NCBI GenBank assembly: GCA_034178965.1
Contig: JAXFQM010000184.1
Span: 1 to 9,885 of the forward strand
Length of the DNA stretch: 9,885 nt
Origin: Colimorpha sp034178965
GTDB lineage: Bacteria; Bacteroidota; Bacteroidia; Bacteroidales; P3
Reading direction: 5' to 3'
In this document: positions 1-7,364 of the stretch, piece after piece
How the letters are laid out: each line of letters begins with the position of its first letter
Position numbering within the stretch: position 1 is the stretch's first letter
Notes under the pieces: model-generated
Database searches by the model: none
The model's input: only the letters and a program-made list of their open reading frames with translations
What the model was told of the DNA's origin: nothing
Position numbers and translations under genes: made by a program

Positions 1-21
1 TCACATATCAATCAAAATTCG

Positions 22-29
22 TAACTTTG
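22..29 (+). promoter_or_regulatory. Bacteroidota -7 promoter box for uvrD/pcrA
   Basis: TAACTTTG matches the Bacteroidota -7 consensus TAnnTTTG exactly and lies 49 bases before the helicase start codon. This would give a leader of roughly 40 bases. The companion -33 box would fall at or before the left edge of the window, so it cannot be assessed. The match is seen directly; use as a promoter is inferred. Confidence 0.6.
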
Positions 30-78
30 CAAATTAGTTCGGGCGTGTCACCTTACGCACAAACGGCTGATACTGTAT

Positions 79-2472
79 ATGGAAAACTCTCTATTAAGCA
101 AACTGAACCCCGACCAAAGAGCAGCGGCGGAATGCACCGAAGGGCCCGAAATGATTATTGCGGGTGCCGGCAGCGGCAAAACGCGCACACTCACCTATAG
201 AATAGCCTATCTCATACAACAAGGCATAGACCCCTTCAACATCCTCGCCCTCACCTTTACCAACAAAGCCGCCGGCGAAATGAAAGAACGCATCATGCAA
301 CTGGTGGGGCCTTCGGCGCGCAACATTTGGATGGGCACATTCCACAGCATTTTCGCACGCATACTGCGCAACGAAGCCGACAAACTGGGCTACGTGCGCA
401 CCTTCACCATCTACGACACCGACGACAGCAAGAGCGCACTGCGACAGATAGTGAAACAACTAAACTTGGACCCAAAGACATACAGCCCCAACAGTCTCAT
501 CGCACGCATCAGCATGGCTAAGAGCAACCTGATAAGCCCCGAGGAATATGCCAGCAACGCGGAGATTTTGCAAAGCGACCAAACTTCTAAACGACCCGCC
601 ACGAGAGAAATCTATCGCTTGTACAACCAACGTCTGCGCAACGCACAGGCCATGGACTTCGACGATCTGCTTTTCAACACCAACGTGCTGATGAGGGACT
701 TCCCCAACGTGCTGATGAGATACCAAGAAAGATTTCGCTATATCCATGTCGATGAATATCAAGACACCAACTATGCGCAATATCTCATCATAAAGAAGCT
801 CTCCGCACGCTACCAAAACATCTGCGTGGTGGGTGACGATGCCCAAAGCATCTATGCTTTCAGAGGTGCCAACATACAGAACATCTTCAACTTCCGCCGC
901 GACTACCCCAATGTACAGCTCTTTAAACTTGAGCAGAACTACCGTAGCACGCAAAACATTGTGCACGCCGCAAACAGCATCATTTCAAATAATAAAGAAC
1001 AGATTAAGAAAGAGATTTGGACCAACAACGAGCAAGGAATCCCCATCACCTTGGTTTCCTGCTCCGACGAAAAGGATGAAGGCAAAGAAGTGGCCAAGCG
1101 CATACAGTCCGCGCAGCAAGAGGACGGATGGAAATATTCCGACTTCGCCGTCCTATACCGCAACAACGTGCAAAGCCGCGCTGTGGAAGAAGCTCTGCGT
1201 CATCTCCAGATACCCTATCGCATCTATGCTGGCATCTCTTTCTATGGGCGCAAAATCATCAAGGACGTGCTGGCTTACCTTCGCCTGGTGGTGAACAACC
1301 ACGACGACGAGAGCATGTTGCGCAGCATCAACAATCCGCCGCGCGGCATAGGCCAAACCACGCTGGACAAAATACGCGTAGCCGCCAACGACAACGAGGT
1401 CAGTCTTTGTACCGTAATGGAAGACATAGATACTTTCGGCATAGCACTCAACGCTGGCGTGAGACAAAAAATAGACCATTTCCTCGGCCAAATAAAGGTG
1501 TTTTCTTCCATGCTGTATACGATGGATGCCTACAACTTGGCCAAAAAAGTGATCTATGCCAGCGGCATCATCAAGGCTCTTAAGGAGGATGACGACCCTG
1601 AGAATCCAAACATGCTGGAAAACATCGAAGAACTGCTTAACGGCATTCAAGACTTCTGCCAAAGCGACGACCTAATTGCACCGGAAGAGGATCATGAGGT
1701 GGACGCGACAACACTTCAAAGCAACGATAATTGGATTAACGTGCAAGCCGAGATTGCCAGCCTGCTTTCGCCCGAAAGAGAGGAGGAAGAGGAACAGGCG
1801 AACAGACCACTGCGCACGCTGGACCAATTCCTCCAACAAGTGCTGCTTCTAACCAGCGAAGACAAAGACAAGGAGAAGAACGCCGACAAGGTGTCGCTCA
1901 TGACAATACATGCCGCCAAAGGTCTTGAATTTCCCTACGTTTTCATTGTGGGAATGGAGGAGAACCTATTCCCCAGCATCATGAGCCTGAGCAGCCGGCA
2001 AGAACTGGAGGAAGAGCGACGCCTGTTTTATGTCGCCGTCACACGTGCTGAAAAAAGACTGGTGCTGTCACATGCACTTACACGTTACCAATATGGCCAA
2101 CAAAGTGGGCAAGAAATGAGCCGATTTGTGGACGAGATAGACCCGCAATATATCAGCATGCCCAAAACAAAAAGCGCCTTCCCAAAGCCTGGCGAGATTT
2201 TCTCCCATTTTGCGCAGAAGCCTGCCGAAAAGCCACGCCCCAAAAAACTGATTGCCTTGACGAACAACGCCACCAAGCCGACCTTGGCCAACAGCAGCGC
2301 ACAAATCTCCTCCATTCAGCCTGGCATGCAAGTTAGCCATTCCAAATTCGGCACGGGCAAAGTGCTTTCCTTGGAAGGTTCGGGTGACAGCACCAAGGCA
2401 GTGGTGTTCTTCGAAGGCATCGGACAAAAGACCCTCGTTCTTAAGTATGCAAAACTTGACGTTGTTTCATAA
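79..2472 (+). CDS. pcrA: UvrD/PcrA-type superfamily 1 ATP-dependent DNA helicase
   Basis: A 3'-5' SF1A helicase that unwinds DNA during nucleotide excision and mismatch repair and removes recombinase or stalled RNA polymerase from DNA. All core motifs are visible: Q-motif LNPDQRAAA (residues 9-17), Walker A GAGSGKT (29-35), motif Ia LTFTNKAAGEMKER (58-71), Walker B DEYQDTN (225-231), motif III VGDDAQSIYAFRGA (251-264), motif IV with QNYRST (286-291), motif V TIHAAKGLEF (609-618) and motif VI with VAVTRAEKR (652-660). The C-terminus has PGMQVSHSKFGTGKV (748-762), which resembles the Tudor-like RNA-polymerase-binding module at the end of PcrA. At 797 residues it is longer than the roughly 720-740 of E. 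coli UvrD or Firmicute PcrA. Part of the excess is an acidic, low-complexity segment at about 531-576 (EEDHE, EREEEEE) before motif V. It starts about 40 bases after a promoter match. It is complete and probably a lone cytoplasmic repair gene or co-transcribed with dtd. The uvrD versus pcrA name is a naming choice. Confidence 0.95.
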   Translation: MENSLLSKLNPDQRAAAECTEGPEMIIAGAGSGKTRTLTYRIAYLIQQGIDPFNILALTFTNKAAGEMKERIMQLVGPSARNIWMGTFHSIFARILRNEADKLGYVRTFTIYDTDDSKSALRQIVKQLNLDPKTYSPNSLIARISMAKSNLISPEEYASNAEILQSDQTSKRPATREIYRLYNQRLRNAQAMDFDDLLFNTNVLMRDFPNVLMRYQERFRYIHVDEYQDTNYAQYLIIKKLSARYQNICVVGDDAQSIYAFRGANIQNIFNFRRDYPNVQLFKLEQNYRSTQNIVHAANSIISNNKEQIKKEIWTNNEQGIPITLVSCSDEKDEGKEVAKRIQSAQQEDGWKYSDFAVLYRNNVQSRAVEEALRHLQIPYRIYAGISFYGRKIIKDVLAYLRLVVNNHDDESMLRSINNPPRGIGQTTLDKIRVAANDNEVSLCTVMEDIDTFGIALNAGVRQKIDHFLGQIKVFSSMLYTMDAYNLAKKVIYASGIIKALKEDDDPENPNMLENIEELLNGIQDFCQSDDLIAPEEDHEVDATTLQSNDNWINVQAEIASLLSPEREEEEEQANRPLRTLDQFLQQVLLLTSEDKDKEKNADKVSLMTIHAAKGLEFPYVFIVGMEENLFPSIMSLSSRQELEEERRLFYVAVTRAEKRLVLSHALTRYQYGQQSGQEMSRFVDEIDPQYISMPKTKSAFPKPGEIFSHFAQKPAEKPRPKKLIALTNNATKPTLANSSAQISSIQPGMQVSHSKFGTGKVLSLEGSGDSTKAVVFFEGIGQKTLVLKYAKLDVVS

Positions 2473-2636
2473 AGCTGTTTCAAGCAACCCCACAGGCATG
2501 ATTTTCTCACACATTGCAACGGGCCGCGCCGACACCTTGGCAAAACACCACATTTATTCCTTCCACATGGCTTCCCCAGGCACGCCATACGTTGATTCGT
2601 TGACATGCCTGATAGCCGATAAATAGAACGTGTTGC

Positions 2637-3092
2637 ATGAGAATTGTCATTCAAAAAGTGAAACAGGCGGCCGTTGCCATTAATGGCAAAGAGGTGTCAC
2701 ACATTGGAAAGGGACTGATGATTCTGGTGGGCGTGGAAAATGCAGACACGGATGCCGATGTGGACTGGCTTTGCCACAAGATAATGGCATTGCGCATATT
2801 TGACGACGAGAATGGGGTGATGAACCTCTCCATTGCCCAAGTGGCTGGAGCCGATATTCTTCTCGTGAGCCAATTCACGTTAATGGCGTCCACGAAAAAA
2901 GGCAACCGTCCCAGCTACATCCGCGCTTCAAGGCCGGAGCATAGTGAGCCCATGTACAATATGATGGCAGAGAAACTAAGTGAGATGATTGGACACCCCA
3001 TACCTACGGGGCGCTTTGGAGCCTTGATGGATGTAAGTCTGGTGAACGATGGCCCAACCACCATCATCATCGACAGCCACCTGAAGGAATAA
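2637..3092 (+). CDS. dtd: D-aminoacyl-tRNA deacylase (DTD)
   Basis: Hydrolyses D-amino acids (for example D-Tyr) and mischarged glycine from tRNA, a cytoplasmic proofreading step that keeps D-residues out of proteins. At 151 residues the length is the family norm. Family marks are the N-terminal MRIVIQKVKQA, the active-site strand SQFTL (78-82), the NRPSY segment (90-94) and the NDGPTT segment whose Gly139-Pro140 corresponds to the Gly-cisPro motif that enforces chirality selection across the dimer. The ATG at 2637 gives the exact N-terminus expected. No clear promoter box lies in the 164-base gap after the helicase gene, so read-through from upstream is plausible. Its last 26 bases overlap the 3' end of the convergent prmC gene. 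Identification is firm. Confidence 0.95.
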   Translation: MRIVIQKVKQAAVAINGKEVSHIGKGLMILVGVENADTDADVDWLCHKIMALRIFDDENGVMNLSIAQVAGADILLVSQFTLMASTKKGNRPSYIRASRPEHSEPMYNMMAEKLSEMIGHPIPTGRFGALMDVSLVNDGPTTIIIDSHLKE

Positions 3093-3933
3093 GCATCGCC
3101 TCAACGCAACGGTCCTTCCCCCTAAAATCGCGATGCAATTCGACCGCGGAGAAACTTGCGCCTTGCAATAACCGAACGGTATCCGCACCCTGCGTTTCGT
3201 TGATTTCAAAGTACAAACGCCCTTTGGGGCATAGATACTCCTTGGCGAAATTCACAACAGCGCGATAATATCGCAATGGGTCTTCATCGGGGACAAAGAG
3301 CGCAAGTGCAGGCTCATAGTCCAGCACGTTGTGCTCCATCTTTGCACGCTCCTTTTCAAGCACGTAAGGAGGATTGCAAACGATGAGCCCACACGCAGGA
3401 AGCTGGAAATCTGGAAAGCACGGGGATAGTACATCGGATAGGATAAATTGGACGTCCGCGCCGTTTTCCAGCGCATTCTCCTGAGCCACGGCAAGAGCCT
3501 CTGGCGAGACATCCACAGCAACCACACGCGCATCGGGAAACGCCTTTTTTAAGGCTATGGCAATGCATCCGCTGCCCGTGCAAAGGTCGAGGATGGCGCC
3601 CCCGAGAGGCAACCGTCCGACGATGATTTTTTGCACTATCTCCTCCGTCTCCGGACGAGGAATGAGCACCGCAGGGGACACCTTTATTTTGCAGCCGCAG
3701 AAATAAGCATATCCGATGACATGCTGAATGGGACGGTACTTGCGAAGGTCTTCGATAGCCCAATGGAACTTGAGGAGGTCACTTTGGTTGATGTTTTCAG
3801 AACGGCGAAGCAAATAATCTGTAGTACTCCAGCCAAGAAACGCTTCGCATAGTAAGAGAAACATGCTTTGGGTCTCCCCTTCCCCATACAGAGGCTGCAA
3901 CACGCTGCGAAAACGTCCTTCTACGTCGCGCAT
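3067..3933 (-). CDS. prmC: Peptide chain release factor N5-glutamine methyltransferase
   Basis: Methylates the glutamine of the GGQ motif in release factors RF1 and RF2 using S-adenosylmethionine, which raises termination efficiency. From the ATG at 3933 the product has 288 residues, the usual PrmC length. Visible motifs are the segment PAVLIPRPETEE (87-98), SAM-binding motif I DLCTGSGCIAIAL (116-128), the acidic loop DVSPEAL (141-147) and the substrate-glutamine-binding NPPY (187-190). The frame stays open upstream to 4101, but those extra 56 residues lack family character and would overlap the end of rnhA, so I chose the internal ATG. The gene follows rnhA by 154 bases on the same strand and may be co-transcribed with it. 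Its stop codon lies inside the end of dtd, giving a 26-base convergent overlap. Confidence 0.92.
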   Translation of the reverse strand: MRDVEGRFRSVLQPLYGEGETQSMFLLLCEAFLGWSTTDYLLRRSENINQSDLLKFHWAIEDLRKYRPIQHVIGYAYFCGCKIKVSPAVLIPRPETEEIVQKIIVGRLPLGGAILDLCTGSGCIAIALKKAFPDARVVAVDVSPEALAVAQENALENGADVQFILSDVLSPCFPDFQLPACGLIVCNPPYVLEKERAKMEHNVLDYEPALALFVPDEDPLRYYRAVVNFAKEYLCPKGRLYFEINETQGADTVRLLQGASFSAVELHRDFRGKDRCVEAMLIPSGGCR

Positions 3934-4087
3934 ATTGTTGGAGGAGAATTGTATGTTGCGGGTATTCACGTAGGACTTTGTTTGGATTGGATTGGCAGCA
4001 TCACTTCGAGCAGCAAAGGCTACCATTTTTGATAGGACGGAAAGGTCGGGTCTATTTAGGGTCAACGCACCCTGCATGGGGCAGGGA

Positions 4088-4729
4088 CTATTTCCGCCCA
4101 AAGTCGGCAGGGATTTCGCCCCAATTTGCGGTGTCCCACTTCAGGATGGGATTACGAAAGGTATTGTTGGACAGCCATGCCTCGGCACGGCGAATGACCT
4201 CGAAGAGGCTCGCCGTCTTCGGGGAAAGGAGCAATTTGGTTCGGCAAACTTTGGCCGCAACCCATTTTTGCGCCTGTACACTGTCGGAATAAATAATCAT
4301 GTCGGGCATTTTTTCCTTCTTGCAGTATGCTAAGGCATGCACAATGGCAAGAAACTCGCCGATGTTATTGGTGCCCAACTCTGCTTCGAAGTGAAACAAC
4401 TGCGTTCCTGTGGCTACGTACACTCCACGGTATTCCATCCTTCCCGGGTTGCCGCTGCAAGCCGCGTCCACCGCCAAGGCGTTCTGAACGGGGGCGGGAA
4501 TGCCTCTCGCAATAGGCAAGCATATGCCCTCTACCCTCTCCTTGGGTTGGAGGTATATGTCTGGCCCTATGTGGAAAGCTTGGCGCGCTGCTATCTCGCT
4601 GGGGAAGCTTTTGTATTTGGCACCCTCGACACCTATCACCTGTTTCTTTGCCTCTTCCCAACTGGTATATATGCCAGCCTGTTTACCTTTCCACACGACA
4701 TACCATTTAGAAGCCTTCTTGTTTGACAT
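4088..4729 (-). CDS. rnhA: Ribonuclease HI with N-terminal hybrid-binding (viroplasmin-like) domain
   Basis: Cuts the RNA strand of RNA/DNA hybrids, removing R-loops and primer RNA. At 213 residues it has two domains. Residues about 7-52 form the hybrid-binding or Cauli_VI domain (WYVVWKGKQAGIY, then YKSFPSEIAARQAF). Residues about 83-213 form the RNase H fold. The catalytic carboxylates can be placed by comparison with Bacillus halodurans RNase H1: Asp88 in VDAACSGNPG, Glu125 in NNIGEFLAIVHAL, Asp149 in IIYSDS and Asp209 in the terminal PADFGRK. The architecture closely parallels that enzyme rather than E. coli RNase HI. The start at 4729 gives the typical short lysine-rich N-terminus before the hybrid-binding domain. 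It follows tsf on the same strand with an 80-base gap holding a perfect hairpin, so it may be in a separate transcription unit. No exact -7 promoter box is visible in that gap. Confidence 0.93.
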   Translation of the reverse strand: MSNKKASKWYVVWKGKQAGIYTSWEEAKKQVIGVEGAKYKSFPSEIAARQAFHIGPDIYLQPKERVEGICLPIARGIPAPVQNALAVDAACSGNPGRMEYRGVYVATGTQLFHFEAELGTNNIGEFLAIVHALAYCKKEKMPDMIIYSDSVQAQKWVAAKVCRTKLLLSPKTASLFEVIRRAEAWLSNNTFRNPILKWDTANWGEIPADFGRK

Positions 4730-4746
4730 AACACCTTATTAGTTGA

Positions 4747-4786
4747 CAAATGCAGAACTAACCTATTGCGGCCAGTTCTGCATTTG
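4747..4786 (-). terminator. Perfect 13-bp inverted repeat after tsf, possible terminator
   Basis: CAAATGCAGAACT (4747-4759) is the exact reverse complement of AGTTCTGCATTTG (4774-4786), with a 14-base loop. It begins 23 bases after the tsf stop codon in the direction of transcription and sits before rnhA. Neither side has a run of T, so it is not a textbook Rho-independent terminator. It could act as a terminator, a 3'-end stabiliser or a processing site separating the ribosomal block from rnhA and prmC. The hairpin is seen; the role is inferred. Confidence 0.45.
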
Positions 4787-4809
4787 CTTATTACGCTATC
4801 GCATAGTGC

Positions 4810-5799
4810 TTAAGCACCTAGTTCAAGGCGCTGAAAACCCGTGCATTTTAAATCTTTGTTTTGGCGGGCCACATAGTCCTGCACGCTTACTTTGCTCTCC
4901 ATGATGTATTCTTGCTGCATCAAGGTGTTCTCTTGGAAGAACTTGTTTAAGCGGCCGTTCGCGATGTTGTTAATTTTATTCTCGTCCAACTTGGCAGTCT
5001 GTTCTGCGGCCACGTCTTTTATTATTTGACGTGCTTGGTTCACCTGCTCTTCCGTAATCCACCCTTTTGCACAGTTCGATGCCATGTGCTCCTCGGAGTC
5101 AACATGCGCAGGATTGATGCCTGCCTTCTTAAGGGCAGCGTCCACCGCTTTCTGCACGAGTTCTTCCTTGGTCTTCTCCACGGCAACACGGAATTCTGTA
5201 TCCTTAACTTCTTGAGGCACGGAAGCTGCGTCGAGAGCCACAGGACGCATCGCCACCACCTGCATGGCCAAATCGTGGCCAACGGCGTCGTAACCCTGCA
5301 TATTGAGCCCTACAATGGATGCCATGCGGTTACCCGGATGTATGTAGGCATACACTTGGGGGGCTTCCATTGCCTCGTAGTGCGCTAATTCGATTTTTTC
5401 GCCTATTTTTGCGATTTGGTCGGTGATGCAGTCTTTTACGGCACGACCATCGAGAAGCATGTCAAGAACCTGTTCTTTGGACGCGATGCGCTGGGCCATA
5501 GCGTTGTCCAGGATGCTTTGCGTGAATGCGATGAAATCGGCGTTAGTGGCGACGAAGTCTGTCTCGCTGCTCAACATAACAATGGCTCCAAAACCACCTT
5601 CGGCCTTTGCCAGTACGCAGCCTTCGTTGGCGTCGCGGTCGGCACGCTTGGCTGCCATTTTTTGGCCTTTCTCGCGAAGGTATTCTATTGCCTTGTCAAA
5701 GTCGCCATCGGTCTCCACCAGGGCTTTCTTGCATTCCATCATCCCTACGCCGGTAAGTTCGCGCAGTTTCTTTACATCTTGGGCTGTGATATTTGCCAT
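4810..5799 (-). CDS. tsf: Translation elongation factor Ts
   Basis: EF-Ts exchanges GDP for GTP on EF-Tu during elongation. The product has 329 residues, longer than E. coli EF-Ts (283), as expected for Bacteroidota members that carry extra sequence in the C-terminal part. The N-terminal UBA-like domain (residues 1-55) includes LRELTGVGMMECKKAL (12-27). The core has SSETDFVATN (77-86), where Asp81-Phe82 match the E. coli Asp80-Phe81 pair that disrupts the Mg2+ site of EF-Tu. It lies downstream of rpsB on the same strand, the conserved bacterial order, but the 141-base gap between them is occupied by a long inverted repeat that could tune how much tsf message is made relative to rpsB. Complete, with no anomalies in key motifs. 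Confidence 0.96.
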   Translation of the reverse strand: MANITAQDVKKLRELTGVGMMECKKALVETDGDFDKAIEYLREKGQKMAAKRADRDANEGCVLAKAEGGFGAIVMLSSETDFVATNADFIAFTQSILDNAMAQRIASKEQVLDMLLDGRAVKDCITDQIAKIGEKIELAHYEAMEAPQVYAYIHPGNRMASIVGLNMQGYDAVGHDLAMQVVAMRPVALDAASVPQEVKDTEFRVAVEKTKEELVQKAVDAALKKAGINPAHVDSEEHMASNCAKGWITEEQVNQARQIIKDVAAEQTAKLDENKINNIANGRLNKFFQENTLMQQEYIMESKVSVQDYVARQNKDLKCTGFQRLELGA

Positions 5800-5819
5800 A
5801 TTATTATCCTAATATTACG

Positions 5820-5919
5820 TTTTTTGGTTTTTGGACATTGGTGCTTGGATTTTTGGAATATCTTCTCGCGGACGAGCCGACATTAATGACCAACCACCAA
5901 ATATCCAAAAACCAAAAAA
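5820..5919. repeat. Long near-perfect inverted repeat between rpsB and tsf
   Basis: The left arm at 5820-5848 (starting TTTTTTGGTTTTTGG) pairs with the right arm at 5890-5919 (ending CCAAAAACCAAAAAA). This gives about 27 base pairs with two mismatches and one bulged A. The 41-base loop contains a second small hairpin, CTCG-CGGA-CGAG (5865-5876), which reads as a UCCG tetraloop of the UNCG type in the minus-strand RNA. The outer arms give a U-run on the RNA of either strand. It fills most of the 141 bases between rpsB and tsf. It may be an attenuator or processing site in the operon, or a small palindromic insertion. The repeat is seen; its role is unknown. Confidence 0.75.
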
Positions 5920-5940
5920 ACTATTCTACAATGATATTAT

Positions 5941-6810
5941 TTATTCTTCTTCCGCTTTGTTTGCCTGCTTGGCGCTGTCGTCCTTGGAGATGCTGTTGCG
6001 GCGGGGGCGGCGAGGGCGGCCGTCGCGTCGCTCGCGGCTGTTTTCCTCGTCACTGTTTTCCTCTCTCACGTTCTCCTGCGTCTCTTCCTCGGCGGCATCC
6101 TCGATTTGGGCTTCCTTGTCGAGTTTGCGCTCGCTCTGTCCTTCCTCGATGGCCTCTGCCATGCACTTGAGGATGGCGGCGATGCTCTTGCTGGCATCGT
6201 CGTTAGCAGGGATGGCATAATCCACCAGTTCGGGGTTGCAGTTGGTGTCAACCATGGCGAAAGTGGGGATATTCAGCCTGCGCGCTTCGGCAACAGCAAT
6301 ATGCTCTTTATTGATATCAACGATGAACAGCGCGCTGGGCAGACGAGTAAGGTCAGAGATAGAGCCTAAATTCTTTTCCAATTTGGCGCGTTCACGCTCC
6401 ACTTGCAGGCGCTCACGCTTGCTGATGCTGTTGAACTCTTTATCCTTCATCAGTTGGTCAAGCGAGTTCATTTTCTTCACCGCCTTGCGTATGGTGGTGA
6501 AGTTGGTGAGCATACCACCAGGCCAACGTTCCGTAACGAAAGGCATGTCAACAGACTTTGCCAGTTCGCCTACCACTTCCTTGGCCTGCTTTTTCGTAGC
6601 CACGAAGAGCACTTTTTTGCCGCTGCGGGCAATTTGCTTCAATGCCGCGGCAGCCTCTTCGGCCTTGGCTATGGTTTTTTGCAGGTCGATGATGTGGATG
6701 CCATTATGCTCCTTAAAGATGTAGGGAGCCATCTTGGGATTCCACTTGCGTTTAAGGTGGCCAAAGTGGCACCCTGCTTCAAGTAATTGATCAAATGTTA
6801 ATTCGGTCAT
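5941..6810 (-). CDS. rpsB: 30S ribosomal protein uS2
   Basis: Small-subunit protein needed for a functional 30S particle, located near the mRNA exit side and the bS1/bS21 neighbourhood. The 289-residue product begins MTELTFDQLLEAGCHFGHLK, with the family motif GCHFGHLKRKWNP (13-25), ERWPGGMLTN (94-103) and the second signature PSALFIVD (158-165) followed by VDTNCNP (187-193) and IPANDD (200-205). It has a distinctive C-terminal extension from about residue 229: a strongly acidic stretch (to about 259), an arginine-rich stretch containing GRPRRPRR (264-271) and a final KAEEE. E. coli S2 has 241 residues, so about 50-60 residues are extra. The gene lies 161 bases downstream of rpsI behind a leader with foldable hairpins, and upstream of tsf. 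Confidence 0.96.
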   Translation of the reverse strand: MTELTFDQLLEAGCHFGHLKRKWNPKMAPYIFKEHNGIHIIDLQKTIAKAEEAAAALKQIARSGKKVLFVATKKQAKEVVGELAKSVDMPFVTERWPGGMLTNFTTIRKAVKKMNSLDQLMKDKEFNSISKRERLQVERERAKLEKNLGSISDLTRLPSALFIVDINKEHIAVAEARRLNIPTFAMVDTNCNPELVDYAIPANDDASKSIAAILKCMAEAIEEGQSERKLDKEAQIEDAAEEETQENVREENSDEENSRERRDGRPRRPRRNSISKDDSAKQANKAEEE

Positions 6811-6971
6811 TTCTTTAATTTGTGTTTACGTTCCTTTTTGTAAGCCAACCGGAGGAGTAGTTCGTTTGGCAACGAAGTCTTCCCGATTTGGATACTAAAC
6901 TTGTTTATTCTAATCCAATCGCCTCACCTCATGCGGCTATGCGGCTGCTTGCGGATAGAAGCGACCCTTTC
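6811..6971 (-). promoter_or_regulatory. Structured leader of rpsB with competing hairpins
   Basis: This 161-base gap between rpsI and rpsB holds three foldable elements in the rpsB sense. The first pairs GATTGGAT with ATCCAAATC (6885-6893 with 6913-6920, one bulged base) and encloses TAAA-CAAG-TTTA. The second is a perfect TTCGTT-GCCA-AACGAA hairpin (6861-6876). The third is an alternative pairing of GCCAA with TTGGC, plus CG with CG across one mismatch (6844-6870). The second and third share bases, so they exclude each other. The loop of the third contains CUCCUCC, similar to the anti-Shine-Dalgarno end of 16S rRNA. There is also a duplicated octamer ATGCGGCT (plus strand, 6931-6946). No exact TAnnTTTG promoter match was found here, so it probably lies within the operon transcript. 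uS2 autoregulation through an rpsB leader is known in other bacteria; that this is such a leader is inferred. Confidence 0.4.
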
Positions 6972-7361
6972 TTAACGCTTGCTGAACTGGAAGCGCTTGC
7001 GTGCCTTGGGCTGACCTGGCTTTTTGCGTTCCACCATGCGGCTGTCGCGGCTGAGTAGGCCTTGGTGTTTCAGTGCGGGGCGGTCTTCGGCATTATTTTC
7101 GCATAAGGCGCGCGCAATGGCCATGCGCAACGCTTGGGCTTGGCCGGCAATGCCGCCGCCGTCAAGGTTTGCTTTCACGTCCCACTTGCCTTCAGCACCA
7201 GCCACGAGGAAAGCTTGGCTCACGATATACTGTAGCGGACCCGTGGGGAAATACTCCTTATAGTCGCGTCCGTTGCAGGTAATATTGCCGCTGCCAGCCT
7301 TCATATACACGCGAGCCACGGCGGTTTTTCTTCTACCTATTGTATTGATAACTTCTTCCAT
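6972..7361 (-). CDS. rpsI: 30S ribosomal protein uS9
   Basis: Small-subunit head protein whose C-terminal tail reaches the P-site tRNA. The product has 129 residues, the usual length, beginning MEEVINTIGRRKTAVARVY. The family signature GGGIAGQAQALRMAIARAL spans residues 68-86, and the basic tail ends in KRFQFSKR, the conserved Lys-Arg terminus that touches tRNA. The start codon is only three bases after the rplM stop codon, which indicates tight transcriptional and probably translational coupling in an rplM-rpsI unit. No anomalies were seen. Confidence 0.97.
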   Translation of the reverse strand: MEEVINTIGRRKTAVARVYMKAGSGNITCNGRDYKEYFPTGPLQYIVSQAFLVAGAEGKWDVKANLDGGGIAGQAQALRMAIARALCENNAEDRPALKHQGLLSRDSRMVERKKPGQPKARKRFQFSKR

Positions 7362-7364
7362 CTT

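Noticed and set aside
2493..2611. CAGGCATG and its exact reverse complement CATGCCTG, separated by about 100 bases, in the gap before dtd.
   Set aside because: Eight bases at that distance can arise by chance, and there is no supporting structure in between.
2447..2626. Short plus-strand frame of about 59 codons from an ATG inside the end of the helicase gene, filling the gap before dtd.
   Set aside because: No recognisable protein features, no ribosome-binding or promoter signal, and it overlaps the clearly complete helicase C-terminus in another frame. It is not a frameshifted helicase end either, since the normal PcrA-like terminus is present.
3934..4101. Upstream extension of the prmC frame by 56 codons to an ATG at 4101.
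   Set aside because: The extension lacks PrmC family character and would run into the 3' end of rnhA. The ATG at 3933 gives the standard PrmC length.
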